64,000 nucleotides of DNA from Lumbricus rubellus (GCA_945859605.1 OX243817.1:15254852-15318851); one strand, 5' to 3'; shown: positions 13,301-21,675, counted from the first letter of the stretch. The notes: a model not told the origin generated them from the sequence alone. Numbers and translations are program-made.

Positions 13301-13818
13301 CTTGAGTTAATATGCTCTCGTAAACAAGCTCATTCTTCGCATTAGTGATGATTATTCAATGACAAATGTGCTCTAGTTTCGCTATAATAGCTAGACTAAA
13401 ATGACAAGCTAAAAATATGACAAACTGTAATTATTGCCGTTGCCTTTGCAATTGTAATAAATTTTAATTGGTGTGCCGCGATACAAAATTTATCTGCTGA
13501 GTGTGCCGGGAGTCAAAAAAGTTTGCGATACACTGGACTAGTGCTTGTGATTAGACCTTGGCAGCAGCATATAACGAAAGATTAATCAGAAAATAATCTT
13601 TCTCAGTGTATGAAGTTTCAGAATCATTTTGATGTTGAAATCCTGCTAATGTCATATAGTTGTCATCAACATATTCCATCATCAAAATACTAACTTACTT
13701 ACTTATAAACCAACTGAATATTTAGTTCAAACGAATTATAAAGGTCGTCTGTATTTGTGTTTTAGGCTTCTCTACCAGTGCAAGTTCAAAACAGCGTCCA
13801 GTTTCTGCCAAACCGTAG
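256..13818 (+). CDS. VWA3A/VWA3B-like protein, 5'-partial, 18 exons
   Basis: The exons are 256-535, 1274-1393, 1697-1771, 2257-2351, 3511-3756, 4119-4231, 4732-4851, 5034-5253, 5849-5946, 6274-6401, 6917-7059, 7869-8013, 8505-8649, 9810-9961, 10811-10940, 11466-11563, 11906-11961 and 13766-13818. All junctions use GT-AG and keep one frame for about 804 codons to a TAG at 13816. The protein has two von Willebrand A-type modules. Each is introduced by a similar segment (WLSTSSRRIFGTV in the first exon, WLLSGSRQIFGTVVEKK across 7059/7869). The first module has a degenerate metal site (LLLDLSLQN). The second has a canonical MIDAS (IDTSGSMEE, 7869-8013) and the conserved IYLLTDGKPDTS block (exon 9810). 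A Lys/Pro-rich linker (4732-5253) joins them. Two repeated VWA modules with this spacing are typical of VWA3A/VWA3B. The molecular role of that family is poorly known, so none is assigned. Upstream exons are missing, and choosing between VWA3A and VWA3B needs an alignment. Confidence 0.85.
1811..1925. mobile_element. Solitary mariner-like end (fragment)
   Basis: The sequence TATACTGGGTTGTCC after a TA dinucleotide resembles the terminus of a Tc1/mariner element. It is followed by about 100 bp of AT-rich DNA. No second end or transposase was found, so this is probably a decayed fragment in a VWA3-like intron. Confidence 0.35.
2603..2720. repeat. 24-bp minisatellite in intron
   Basis: There are about five copies of a 24-bp unit of the form GTCATTGGTGATGTGATGGT, with small changes. 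It lies in the VWA3-like intron 2352-3510. Because 24 is a multiple of three it leaves open frames on both strands. These are not genes. Confidence 0.85.
2726..2808. repeat. Imperfect inverted repeat (hairpin)
   Basis: The left arm contains GCAGAAACAGAAACAGGAT and the right arm contains ATCCTGTTTCTGTTTCTGC, with about 25 bp between them. The arms extend outward imperfectly (ATGTGATAG / CCATCACAT). The hairpin directly follows the 24-bp minisatellite. Confidence 0.75.
6471..6790. mobile_element. Mariner-like fragment with internal duplication
   Basis: The sequence CAGGGTGGGCAAAAAA follows a TA and resembles a mariner terminus. A block of about 60 bp beginning GCCAATATCTTGG occurs twice in direct orientation (near 6511-6572 and 6718-6778). 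No ORF is present. It lies in the VWA3-like intron after exon 6274-6401. Confidence 0.4.
7298..7370. repeat. (CCT)n microsatellite
   Basis: About 70 bp of CTC/CCT triplets with two CTT variants. It produces serine-, leucine-, arginine- or glycine-rich open frames that are artefacts. Confidence 0.95.
7416..7837. mobile_element. Foldback-like MITE with iterated termini (element A)
   Basis: This is a 422-bp insertion in the VWA3-like intron between exons 6917-7059 and 7869-8013. The left end starts GGTTCCCGGACAATTCGG and carries three degenerate copies of the GGACAATTCGG motif. The right end, read inward on the minus strand, starts GGTGTCCGGACAATTCGG and carries four copies. The insertion is flanked by AAAATTTT on both sides (7408-7415 and 7838-7845). 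The 310-bp interior is AT-rich with no ORF worth calling. The two different end types match those of element B at 29676-31236, so both belong to one family. Confidence 0.75.
8951..9065. repeat. 23-bp tandem repeat, five copies
   Basis: Five head-to-tail copies of a 23-bp unit containing AGGACCATCATAGGATTAGG, with a few changes in the fourth copy. It lies in the VWA3-like intron 8650-9809. Confidence 0.9.
9500..9576. repeat. Short palindromic repeat, possible MITE remnant
   Basis: The arms ATCGGGTCAC and GTGACCCGAT are separated by only 2 bp. They are preceded by TTTAACCCTTTAATGCCGG and followed by a G run and GAACGAGTTAAG. The pattern resembles a short GC-rich MITE, but no clear TSD was found. 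Confidence 0.4.
10490..10735 (-). mobile_element. tRNA-derived SINE
   Basis: On the minus strand, starting near 10735, the element has a tRNA-like head: an A-box-like GGTAGAGTAATGGTTAAC and a B box in GCAGGTTCGAGCCC. A unique body follows, ending GCAGGCGTTTCATTAAAG, then a (TTA)n tail near 10490-10510. A second sequence with the same 3' end occurs at 30376-30440. It lies in the VWA3-like intron 9962-10810. Confidence 0.75.
12039..12108. repeat. Perfect 27-bp inverted repeat (hairpin)
   Basis: A 27-bp arm (12039-12065) is followed after 16 bp by its exact reverse complement (12082-12108). The loop is itself nearly palindromic (ATGTATATATACAT). The hairpin lies in the VWA3-like intron 77 bp after exon 11906-11961, on the sense strand of the pre-mRNA. 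It could be a tiny MITE or a snap-back duplication. Confidence 0.85.
12364..13535 (+). mobile_element. hAT transposon, internally deleted, with 8-bp TSD
   Basis: The insertion is 1172 bp, in the last intron of the VWA3-like gene. It has 16-bp perfect TIRs (CAGTGTATCGCAAACT) and an exact 8-bp target-site duplication GACTAGTG (12356-12363 and 13536-13543). The subterminal regions repeat GTGTGCCGCG several times. It carries one hAT transposase-derived reading frame. The TIR, the TSD length and the encoded protein all agree on the hAT superfamily. Confidence 0.95.
12703..13305 (+). pseudogene. hAT transposase fragment (ZBED5/FAM200-like C-terminal half)
   Basis: This is a 200-codon open frame inside the hAT element. 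It resembles the C-terminal half of the transposase that gave rise to ZBED5/FAM200-type proteins, including the block FGSSYLCEFGFSVLTEMKSK, which corresponds to the hAT dimerisation region. The N-terminal BED zinc finger and the upstream catalytic part are missing, so the full enzyme cannot be made from this copy. The frame has no internal stop, which suggests a fairly young deletion derivative. A domesticated exon is possible, but there is no splice support and the element still has intact ends. Confidence 0.75.
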
Positions 13819-15170
13819 CAGTAGTTAGGCACTCTGTGTTGAACTGAGTTTTCAAAATGAACTGTTTATTTACCTTGCTTTTTAAATAATAAGTAATTTA
13901 ATTGAAGTCATCAATAATATAAATGTATATTACTGTCAGCTGAACTAGTTCCTGACATTAGGAAAATCTAGCATTCTGTCTGCATTTATAGAAACAGGAT
14001 GTCAGGATTGTGCATAGCAATGGAAGCATATTATAACTGGTAAATTATTTTGCTTTTTGAACGTGTCAAAAGTACGACATCCGTCAATTTTCTGTTATGT
14101 CTGTAACAAGAGTTTTCAAGACAGTTCGTATAAAGCAGTTTAGGCGTGTCACAAAGAAGTGCCTCTGTCTAAGCCAGACAGTTGGAAATGTACATTGCAT
14201 GTTGTTCAGAGTCATACGCAACGACCATTATGTTTGAAGACAAGTCATTTAGTGTCTGCTTTTGAACTGAAAGAGAGCTCTGTCGATTCCATTAATGAAT
14301 TTCTAATGAATATGGTTAGCCTGTCTTTCTGTTACTTCATGATCAGTTAAATGCTTAAGCTCTTGAATTCAGACAATTTTATACTATATATATTTTAATG
14401 TATATATATATGTATATATATATATTTATATTTGTTTAATCAAACATCAGGTTGACAAGCCGCAGCACGGTTACATGATGAAGAGAAATAGTTTAAAGAC
14501 TATTCTCAGATTTTCAGCATGCTAACTTTCGTGCATTCCTGACAATACGATAAGCCTCATAGTCGTTTCAGTTCAAGCAATGATTTCAGCCTACTTTTAA
14601 ATGTAACAGATGCCTTCAATGCTATGGTGTGTTTTGGGTGTTTGAACACACCGGAAATGAAACAATGTAAAAAAATGAAATAATGCATTTGCGAGCACAT
14701 GATGCTATAGTCCAATTAACAAACTCGGAGGAGGAATTACAAACATTGGTGGAAAGATTAAACAGGATGGGTAAGAAAGCCTAAAATCTACAAAAATAGT
14801 TAATAATTTTGTAGATAAATCATCAGAAAACAAGTAGCCTAAATTTAAGATTAGAATCGACTTCAAGAAGGGAGTTTTTTTAAATAAATGTAGACCTAGT
14901 CCTAAGTTCCAGTTACTTAGGACTACCAGAGTTCGTATCGTAATCGTAATCTCGAAATTTCTACAGCGCCCACAAAAGCGAAGTCACGGGAACCAGCTTA
15001 TTCACAGGCGCAGAGTTGACTAACCAGCCTTATGAGCCCAGCATGAACGATGTTAATAGCCTATATAATGGATAGCCTAAACTCCTTATAGGTGACATTG
15101 TGCATGCAGATTACAAAATTTAATGTCATTTATGAAAATCGATTTTTAGGACGGTGACCGGACAGCTTAG
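13819..15170. other. Intergenic DNA downstream of the VWA3-like gene
   Basis: There is no convincing gene. The stretch holds a (TA)n microsatellite at about 14385-14430. At 14630-14700 there is a short relative of the element at 43487 (GGTGTTTGAACACACC followed by AATGTAAAAAAATGAAATAA). One copy of a dispersed repeat (GTAATCGTAATCTCG followed by AGCGC and AGCTTATTCAC) lies near 14935-15015. Confidence 0.6.
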
Positions 15171-15510
15171 CTCAGACCCATGGGCGGAAATCTGGGCGGA
15201 GATTGGGGGGGGGGGGGGGGGGGGGGGGGACGAACGAGTGGCCAAAAAAAAGACGCGAGATTTTTTGATGAAAAGTCAAGAAATTTTTCTATTTTCACCG
15301 CCAAAAAGTTGATAACCTTTTTTTCAGTCCTGACGCTCGACAATTGGGGGGGATGGGGGCAAATGCATGGGCCGTCCCCTCTAACATCCCCCAGTGTAAG
15401 AATTATGAAAAAATAACGGGTAACGGCCCAATATTCCGAGGGTCCACTATTCCGAAGGTCCACTATTCCGAAGGTCCACTATTCCGAAGGTCCACTATTC
15501 CGAAGATTGT

Positions 15511-16337
15511 TATATATCCCTCCCTCCCTCCCTCCCTCCCTCCCTCCCTCCCTCCCTCCCTCCCTCCCTCCCTCCCTCCCTCCCTCCCTCCCTCCCTCCC
15601 TCCCTCCTCCCTCCCTCCCTCCCTCCCTCCCTCCCTCCCTCCCTCCCTCCCCCCCCCCCTCCCTCCCTCCCCCCCCCCCCCCTCCCTCCTCCCTCCCTCC
15701 CTCCCTCCCTCCCTCCCTCCCTCCCTCCCTCCCTCCCTCCCTCCCTCCCTCCCTCCCTCCCTCCCTCCCTCCCTCCCTCCCTCCCTCCCTCCCTCCCTCC
15801 CTACCTCCCTCCCTCCCTCCCTCCCTCCCTCCCTCCTTCACCCTCGTTGGGAGGGCGGAAAGAAGGGGAGGGAGCGGGACGAAGAGGGAGAGGAAGGAGC
15901 GCAAGGGAGGGGTGGAGGAGGGAGGGATGCGGGAAGAAAGAGGAATGGACGGAGGGATAGATTGATGCATGGATGGAGGGAGGGAGGGAGGGAGATGGGA
16001 CTTGGAGGAGGAGAAGGGTAGGGTGGAGTGGGAGGTGGATGGGAAGGGAGAGGATAGGGACGGGGGAGGGTAGAGGGGATGGGAGGAAGTAAGGGGAAGA
16101 GAGGGTAGGGAGGGGAGGGGAGGAGATGGGAAAGGGAGGGGTGGGAAGGGAAGGAATGGGGAGGGGAAGGGGGAGATAATGGGAGGGGAAAGGGGAAGGG
16201 AGAGGATAGGGGAGGGAGAGGAGAGAGGGGAGGGAAGGGGAAGCGGGATGGTGCGGGGAAGGGAGGTGAAATGGAGGTAGGGAGGGATTGTTGGACGCTC
16301 TTTTCAGCCACAGCAACGCGTGGCCGGGTTCAGCTAG
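15511..16337 (+). mobile_element. Helitron-like non-autonomous unit 1
   Basis: The 3' end has the expected Helitron layout: a hairpin (GCCAC and GTGGC stems at 16307-16324 around AGCAACGC), a short spacer, then CTAG at 16334-16337 followed by T. The 5' end is placed at the TATATAT near 15511 by analogy. The body is almost wholly (CCCT)n and then GGGA-rich sequence, with no Rep/helicase gene. Confidence 0.6.
15517..15836. repeat. (CCCT)n homopurine-homopyrimidine tract
   Basis: About 320 bp of nearly pure CCCT with short C runs. It continues to about 16300 as a purine-rich GGGA/GGGGA region. It generates long Pro/Ser/Leu or Gly/Arg/Glu open frames that are not genes. Such tracts can form triplex or quadruplex DNA. 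Confidence 0.95.
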
Positions 16338-16339
16338 TA

Positions 16340-17029
16340 TATATATATATAAATGTAAAAAGTTTGTATTTAATCAAGGATCTCGGAATGCTTTTGACCG
16401 ATTCATTTCATAATTTTATCAAAATGTTCCGTTCAAATACGATCGGGTTTGTAAAATGTTTCTTGGAAAAAGCGCAAACTTTTCTACAATTAAAAACAAC
16501 TTTGCATTCGATTCAAGCAATTTCGATTTCAAATTTGCACAACGTGTATTTTAACGCGGCCGCGTTTTTATGGCGCATGTCCGCACGTCTTTTTATAGCG
16601 CATATACCTATGTAGCTGTCAGTTGTACAAAATCAAGGATCTCGGAAAGTCATTCACCGTTCTTGACCGATTCCTTTCAAAATTTTACCAATTTCGAATA
16701 CGATCGCTTTTGTAAATGATTTTTTAAAAGCGCAATCTTTTCGCACAATTTTGCATTCGATTTGAGCGATTTCGATTTCAATTTTCACACAACCTTGCCT
16801 TTGCGATTGCGGCCGAGTGGAGGGGCAGGGGAGGAGGAAGGGAGGGGAGAGGGAGGTGGTAGGGGAGGGTAGAGGACGGGAGGGAAGGGGACGAGAGGGG
16901 AGGGGAGGAGACGGAGGGGAGGGGACGGAGGGAGGGAGAGGGGGAGTGAGGGAAGCAGGGTAAGGGGGGTAGAAAGGGAGGGTTGCACGGTCTTTTCAGC
17001 CACAGCAACGCGTGGCCGGGCACAGCTTG
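16340..17029 (+). mobile_element. Helitron-like non-autonomous unit 2
   Basis: It begins with a TATATATATAAATG stretch directly after unit 1. It ends with the same hairpin (GCCACAGCAACGCGTGGC, from 16999) and CTTG at 17026-17029, followed by T. CTTG fits the CTRR-like Helitron end less well than CTAG. Its interior contains two related copies of a segment with ATCAAGGATCTCGGAA (16374 and 16632) and a GGGA-rich tract before the hairpin. Confidence 0.55.
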
Positions 17030-17275
17030 TAATATATATAAGATTGATGAATAATAATTCCTGCTCAAAGCACGACTACTGCAATTCTCTTTTCCTCAAC
17101 CTCGAATCCAAAAAACCTCAAACGTCTGTAAGACTGTAACCAACCCACAGCTTACTAGCCCGTGGTGTCATCAGGACGGGAAACCCAAGCACAATCATAA
17201 TATTATTATCACTCCCATTCTCAAATTACTCCGTTGACTAAAAATCCCCGAGCTTCATAAGTTCGGAGATTACTG

Positions 17276-17420
17276 TAACGGCCCACTTTTCCGAGGGTCC
17301 ACTATTCCGAATATCCGCTGTATTTTGTTCTGTATCCTTGGTGGTTATAGGTTTACGGTGAGTTAGGGTTAGGTTTAGGGTTCGGAATAGTGGACCTTCG
17401 GAATAATGGACCCAAACCTG
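17276..17420. repeat. Small inverted element related to element C
   Basis: It starts GTAACGGCCCACTTTTCCG plus one GGTCCACTATTCCGAA unit. It ends with two inverted units and GGACCCAAACC, the same terminal sequences as element C. The centre contains TTAGGGTTAGGTTTAGGG, which resembles telomere repeat. No matching TSD was found, so it may be a rearranged internal piece of C and not a separate insertion. Confidence 0.5.
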
Positions 17421-17728
17421 GCTGATTTATCATAATAGGCGTATAACAGTACAATCTTCGGAATAGTGGACCTTCGGAATAGCGGACCTTCGGAATAGTG
17501 GACCTTCGGAATAGTGGACCCTCGGAATACTGGACCCTCGGAATAGCGGACCCAAACCAAAATAACGGGGGGGATTGGAACATTATCCACTTGGAATCGG
17601 GGTGTGAAAAACAGACTTTAACATGGAGTTCTAAGAAAGACTGGGTGGGTTGAAACCCCCAACTCTCCGGTAATTCTCACCCTGATCCCCCCCCTTGTCC
17701 CCCCTAGGTCTCCGCCCATGCTCAGACC

Positions 17729-18379
17729 TATAGGCTACAGCAGTTCCAGATCTGTTTACACAGGTCTCAAAGTCATAGTAAAATCAGCACATGTCATGTT
17801 AAAATTTTATATTGGTTATTGCTTTATATTTAGCCTATGAACAGTTCCGCTTTAACAAGGTCGATGTTCAGGTATGTTTAATCGGGATTGTTAAACAACA
17901 GGTCGTCCATCATGCTGAGCACTCTCTTGCAAAAAGCATTAAAACGGAATGAGAGTAGCCTAGGCCTACGAAGGACAAAATATGCTTTGTTGAGTGTCAG
18001 AGGTTTGTGAATTGTTTTACCGTTGGCTACTATTTTTTTAAGAGCTCTAGTCGCATATAAAATTATACCAATACAGAAAATACCAAGTCATAACATCATA
18101 AATTATAACCAGATCCTCCAGCGGTAAATTAGAATGAAATTGGCCTACGCCTATAGGCCTACAAGCCCTACATCATGGATGCGTTAAAGTTCAAATAAGC
18201 TATTGGTATGGCCTCTAGCCTAAGACAACGTTCAGTAGATTTTTAGTTTTTTTAATTTTGAGAACAAAGTAACAGCTTTTTATGATCGCCCTCAACCCTC
18301 CAATTCCCGGCCTAGACGACACCTGCCTTAGTAGCTGTTCCACCCCTCTGGTAACTCGACCCGGACCACCACGGACTAC
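17729..18379. other. Intergenic DNA without recognisable genes
   Basis: The stretch between the nested element stack and the LINE 3' end is AT-rich. It has several TAGGCCTA-type motifs, and I see no coding signal, tRNA or clear repeat in it. Confidence 0.5.
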
Positions 18380-19794
18380 TCTAGTAAGTAAGTAAGTAAG
18401 TAAGCCGTTTATTGACAAAGCATCAAACACGTACAAAAGAGCAGTAATCAGTACAAATTCAATGACTTTCGAGTGATCGGTGCATAAGTCAAAAGGTCAA
18501 TCGAAAAAGGTCGTATGGACCCGCTGAGGCTGGATAGACCCTTCCTTTCTCAATAACATTTGGCTATTGTAAAAAAAAACAGTGCAAAGCACAACATCTT
18601 ACACATGAAACGAAAGCAAACTGAAATGAAATGACACACAGATTTCAAAACAAAACACAAGAAAAAAACAAATTATGACCAATTGTTTAAATCTAGTAAA
18701 CAGAGATTAAACAGTCTTTTAATTTTTTCTTAAACATGTTAATGGTGGGTATAAGTGTAATATATTTTGGGAGGTTATTCCATATCATAGGGCCAGAACA
18801 TTTAATCGAAAATAATTTCATCCTAGTATGTGCAACATCGGTGCGGTAGTGTAACAGAGTTCTAGTGAAATGGTTAAGTACAGCAATTCTCTGACAAAAA
18901 TAACCATCAAATGTCCTAGGCAACAATTTGTGATGATAGCGAAACATGAACAAACTGATTTGAAACTTATATATATCTGATAATCGTAGTATGTTATAGG
19001 TTCGAAAAATTGGTTTGGTACTGACAGACCAGCATAATAAGAAAATAGTTCGAATGGCACGTTTTTGCAAACTCTCCAATTTTTTTAAATAAAAACTATA
19101 AGTTGAGGCCCAGCAAATGTTACAATATGACAAGTATGGAAAAATTAAGGAATAGTATAAGCCTTGTAATGTAGCTTGAGAGAGACAGTGACGGATTCTT
19201 GATAGCACGCTAATATTTTTTGCTATTTTTTAGATATCTGCTTAATGTGTTCTTTCCAGGTGAGGTGCTGGTCCAGATACACACCTAAAAATTTACATGA
19301 TTCAGTCGGCATAATCATTTGACCATCCATTGTCAATCTGTAATCACACACTGGCGTTAGTTTACGGCGGGATCCAAAAAGAATAAAGTTTGTTTTATCA
19401 ATATTAAGCGATAATTTGTTAGCTCTAAACCAGGAAGAAATGGTGATGAGCTCATGATTAGCTCTTTCAAACAATGATTCTATTGACTTATCAGATATAA
19501 AGGCATTCGTGTCATCAGCAAACAATCATAGGCGTAGCCACATGAAGGCAGGAGGAGGCAGTTGCCTCCTCTTGGATTTTCTCGTATTTGCCTCCTCTTG
19601 CCCGAACTCCATCGCCATACAAATCTGCATGCAAATGATGCAATTTACTTACTTACTGCACTGTTCAAGCGAATGTTGTACCGTACGGCGTATAGGCTAC
19701 TATTTCCTGACACACAGACACAGTTTTCGTTTCCGGTAACAAACGCCTAACTCAGTATTTTTCAAGTAAATTGTACTAATCGAATTATTGTGTA

Positions 19795-20210
19795 CTAGCT
19801 GTACCCGGCCACGCGTTGCTGTGGCAGAAAAGACTCTCCCCCTTCCCCCTCCCCCTTCCCCTCCCCCCTCCCCTCCCCCTCCCCCTCCCTCTTCCCTCCC
19901 CCTCCCTCTGCCCCTCCCCCTCCCCTTCCCCCTCCCCTCCCCCTCCCTCTGCCCCTCCCCCTCCTCCTCCCCCTCCCCCTCCCTCTGCCCCTTCCCCCTC
20001 TCCTTCTCCCTTCCTTTCCCCCTTTCTCCGTGGAGCGGAATGCAAAGTTCACTTTTTGCGGAAAATATTGCGTTTATTCGGAGAAAAAAAAGTTGGAAAC
20101 TCTCTGATAGGAATGGAAGGTTTTGTGAAATTTTCAAAACAATCTGTGCGGTACGTTTTGAGAACACTTTACACAAACTATTGGAAAGTTTCATTTTTAT
20201 ATATATAAAT
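19795..20210 (-). mobile_element. Helitron-like non-autonomous unit 3 inside the hAT
   Basis: On the minus strand the 3' end shows the hairpin GCCACAGCAACGCGTGGC (19808-19825), then CCGGGTACAG and CTAG at 19795-19798, followed by T. The 5' side begins near 20210 with TTTATATATATAAA. A GGGA-rich tract precedes the hairpin, as in units 1 and 2. It lies within the hAT element, making a third level of nesting. Confidence 0.6.
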
Positions 20211-20255
20211 TATCGTCATTCCGACTCATTCGTCAATTCGTCAATAGTCATTATT

Positions 20256-20576
20256 ATGTCTGCGGGGCCGCCAAATAAGAAACTTCGACAGATTGTGCTA
20301 TCTTTTGCCAGCCAAAAGCCAGCGAAGAAATACACAGGTAACGACAGGTTATTAGTAATAACAGTGGGTTCTTGCTGCTGTGAAAGATCCTTCAGTGCAC
20401 TGCGAAGGCTAAAGACTTTTCTCAGAACAACAACGTCCGAAGAACGGCTGAACGGATTGGCACTTGCCTACATACACAGAGACATTGATGTAGATTTAGA
20501 CAGAGTGCTTCAGAAGTGGGACGGATCTGGGCATAGAAGAATTCATTTGGCTTTTTCGTCAACCGACAGCTGCTGA
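20256..20576 (+). pseudogene. hAT transposase remnant with C-terminal dimerisation motif
   Basis: A 106-residue frame starts MSAGPPNKKLR (N-terminal-like) and passes straight into ERSFSALRRLKTFLR and TTSEERLNGLALAYIHRDI. This is the hAT dimerisation region as seen in ZMYM1-like and hAT transposases. The whole central catalytic region is deleted, so the frame is a deletion derivative unable to make the full enzyme. Confidence 0.8.
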
Positions 20577-21344
20577 ACATGGTTGTGACACCTATAGCAC
20601 AGAAGTCGAGCATAAGTTACGTACTAAAATTAACATCTTTAATAGTCAGTAGATACAGAACTTGTCAAAATTACTGCAATGAAAGACAAGTTGAACTCAT
20701 AACTTATGTGAACTTCTCACAATTTCATGCTCGTAAAATTTTTACGTTCACATACTGATGTTCTCTATACTTAAAATAATGGCGGCAGAAGCTTTGCAAC
20801 TGTTAGTTTCAGACATGCTTAAAAAGTAATTGCTGTGAATTATACTACCCCTAAAAAAAAGGTCGTCAGGAAAAAAAAGTCTACGATTTTCGTCTATTGC
20901 TCCATGGATAAATTTTGCCTCCTCTTGTTTGCTCCATGGGTACATTTTGCCTCCTCTTGTGCCTCCTCTTGAAAAGAGGTCTGGCTACGCCACTGCAAAC
21001 AATATATAGTGAAACACTTTGGAAGTAGTCGTCAGGTCATTTACATATATTAGAAATAATAATGGCCCCAGAATTGAACCCTGAGGTACGCCACAACTGA
21101 TGGGTTTACCAACAGATAAATGACCTTTAAAATAAACATGTTGTGATCTGTTGTGAAGAAAATCAGAAATCCATGCCTTACTTACACCTCTGATACCATA
21201 GTGTTCAAGTTTTTTTAATAAAATTTTGTGGTTTACAGTATCAAAGGCCTTGGATAGATCAAAAAATATTCCTAGAGAAAGTTCTCGGTTATCCATAGAT
21301 TCTAAGATTTTACATTGTATTTCCAGGAACAACCCGACTCAACA

Positions 21345-21470
21345 CAGCGCTCGTGAATAAGCCGACTCAACACAGCGCTCGTGAATAAGCTGGTGCCCCG
21401 CGCTTGGCTTTCAAGTAGCGCTTTAGTAATTTGGAGATTACGAATAGAAGCAAACGCTGTTAGAGCATAA
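21345..21470. repeat. Dispersed repeat with internal 28-bp duplication
   Basis: The motif CAACACAGCGCTCGTGAATA occurs twice in tandem, followed by AGCTGGTGCCCCGCGCTTGG and AGCGC...GGAGATTACGA. Related sequences lie at 14935-15015 (opposite strand), 47005-47140 (opposite strand) and 47575-47640. The repeat abuts the 5' truncation point of the LINE. Confidence 0.6.
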
Positions 21471-21539
21471 TCAGATTGCATCATATAATTATATTAGGCC
21501 TATAATAATAATCACATTGCAATAATATTGACTGGAGAG

Positions 21540-21675
21540 CGCCTCTGAGACGACTGCAGAGGGTCAGATCTGTTCTTTAACAGGCGCTATATATGTGACT
21601 TCTTGAAATGAATGAATGAATGAATGAATTGAATGAATGAATAAATGAATGAATGAATGAATGAATGAATGATTC
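21540..21675 (+). mobile_element. LINE 3' end with (GAAT)n tail
   Basis: The sequence GAGCGCCTCTGAGACG, then AACAGGCGCTATATATGTGA, ends in about 75 bp of GAAT repeats. This resembles the 3' UTR and tail of CR1/L2-type LINEs and matches the GAAT tails at 48801 and 55760. No coding sequence is retained. Confidence 0.6.

Larger units (their letters stand above)
15419..17558. mobile_element. Foldback-like element with iterated termini (element C)
   Basis: The left end is GGTAACGGCCCAATATTCCG followed by tandem GGTCCACTATTCCGAA units to about 15505. The right end, read inward on the minus strand, is GGTTTGGGTCCGCTATTCCG followed by the same units inverted (about 17454-17550). Both arrays run into the same inner sequence CCGAAGATTGT, confirming that they are one pair of TIRs. 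A 9-bp direct repeat AAAATAACG flanks the unit (15410-15418 and 17559-17567). The inside holds two Helitron-like units and a smaller related inverted structure at 17276-17420. Confidence 0.75.
15179..17720. mobile_element. CATGGGCGGA element with 8-bp TSD (host of a nested stack)
   Basis: The TIR CATGGGCGGA occurs at 15179 and, inverted, ending at 17720. Subterminal sequence is G-rich, including a run of 25 G at 15205-15229. Both sides carry the exact 8-bp duplication CTCAGACC (15171-15178 and 17721-17728). Length is 2542 bp, but most of the inside is element C with two Helitron-like units. The 8-bp TSD fits the hAT or P superfamily. No transposase frame remains. A 163-bp MITE with the same terminus lies at 46832-46994. 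Confidence 0.8.
19527..20995 (+). mobile_element. hAT transposon inserted in the LINE, 8-bp TSD
   Basis: It starts CATAGGCGTAGCCA and ends TGGCTACGCCACTG, so the TIRs match at 12 of 14 positions. The exact 8-bp TSD CAAACAAT lies at 19519-19526 and 20996-21003. Subterminal inverted copies of TGCCTCCTCTTG occur near both ends. It carries a hAT C-terminal transposase frame and a Helitron-like insertion. It interrupts the LINE reverse transcriptase at its catalytic motif, so it arrived later than the LINE. Confidence 0.93.
18380..21334 (-). mobile_element. LINE (non-LTR retrotransposon), 5'-truncated, split by a hAT insertion
   Basis: The minus strand encodes reverse transcriptase segments in order: 21332-20985 (FFDLSKAFDTVNHKILLKKL and PQGSILGPLLFLIYVNDL), 19525-19223 (FADDTNAF, then LNIDKT and LGVYLD), and 19208-18693 (C-terminal region with LSYCNICWAS and a PMIWNNLPKYI block). 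The 3' end carries AATAAACGG and a (TTAC)n tail at 18382-18404. These features fit a Jockey/CR1/L2-like LINE. The frame breaks near 19208-19223, and the 5' part is absent. The hAT element 19527-20995 separates the first two blocks. Confidence 0.85.

Noticed and set aside
15344..16316. Proline/serine- or glycine/arginine-rich proteins
   Set aside because: These are translations of (CCCT)n and GGGA tracts within Helitron-like DNA.
17355..17385. Chromosome end or telomere
   Set aside because: Only about three imperfect TTAGGG-like units, inside a nested transposon. It is at most a chance or interstitial match.
19700..20208. Proline- and glycine-rich open frames near 19800-20050
   Set aside because: These are low-complexity CCCCT/CCCCTCC sequence preceding a Helitron hairpin. 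Only the 20256-20576 part has transposase similarity.
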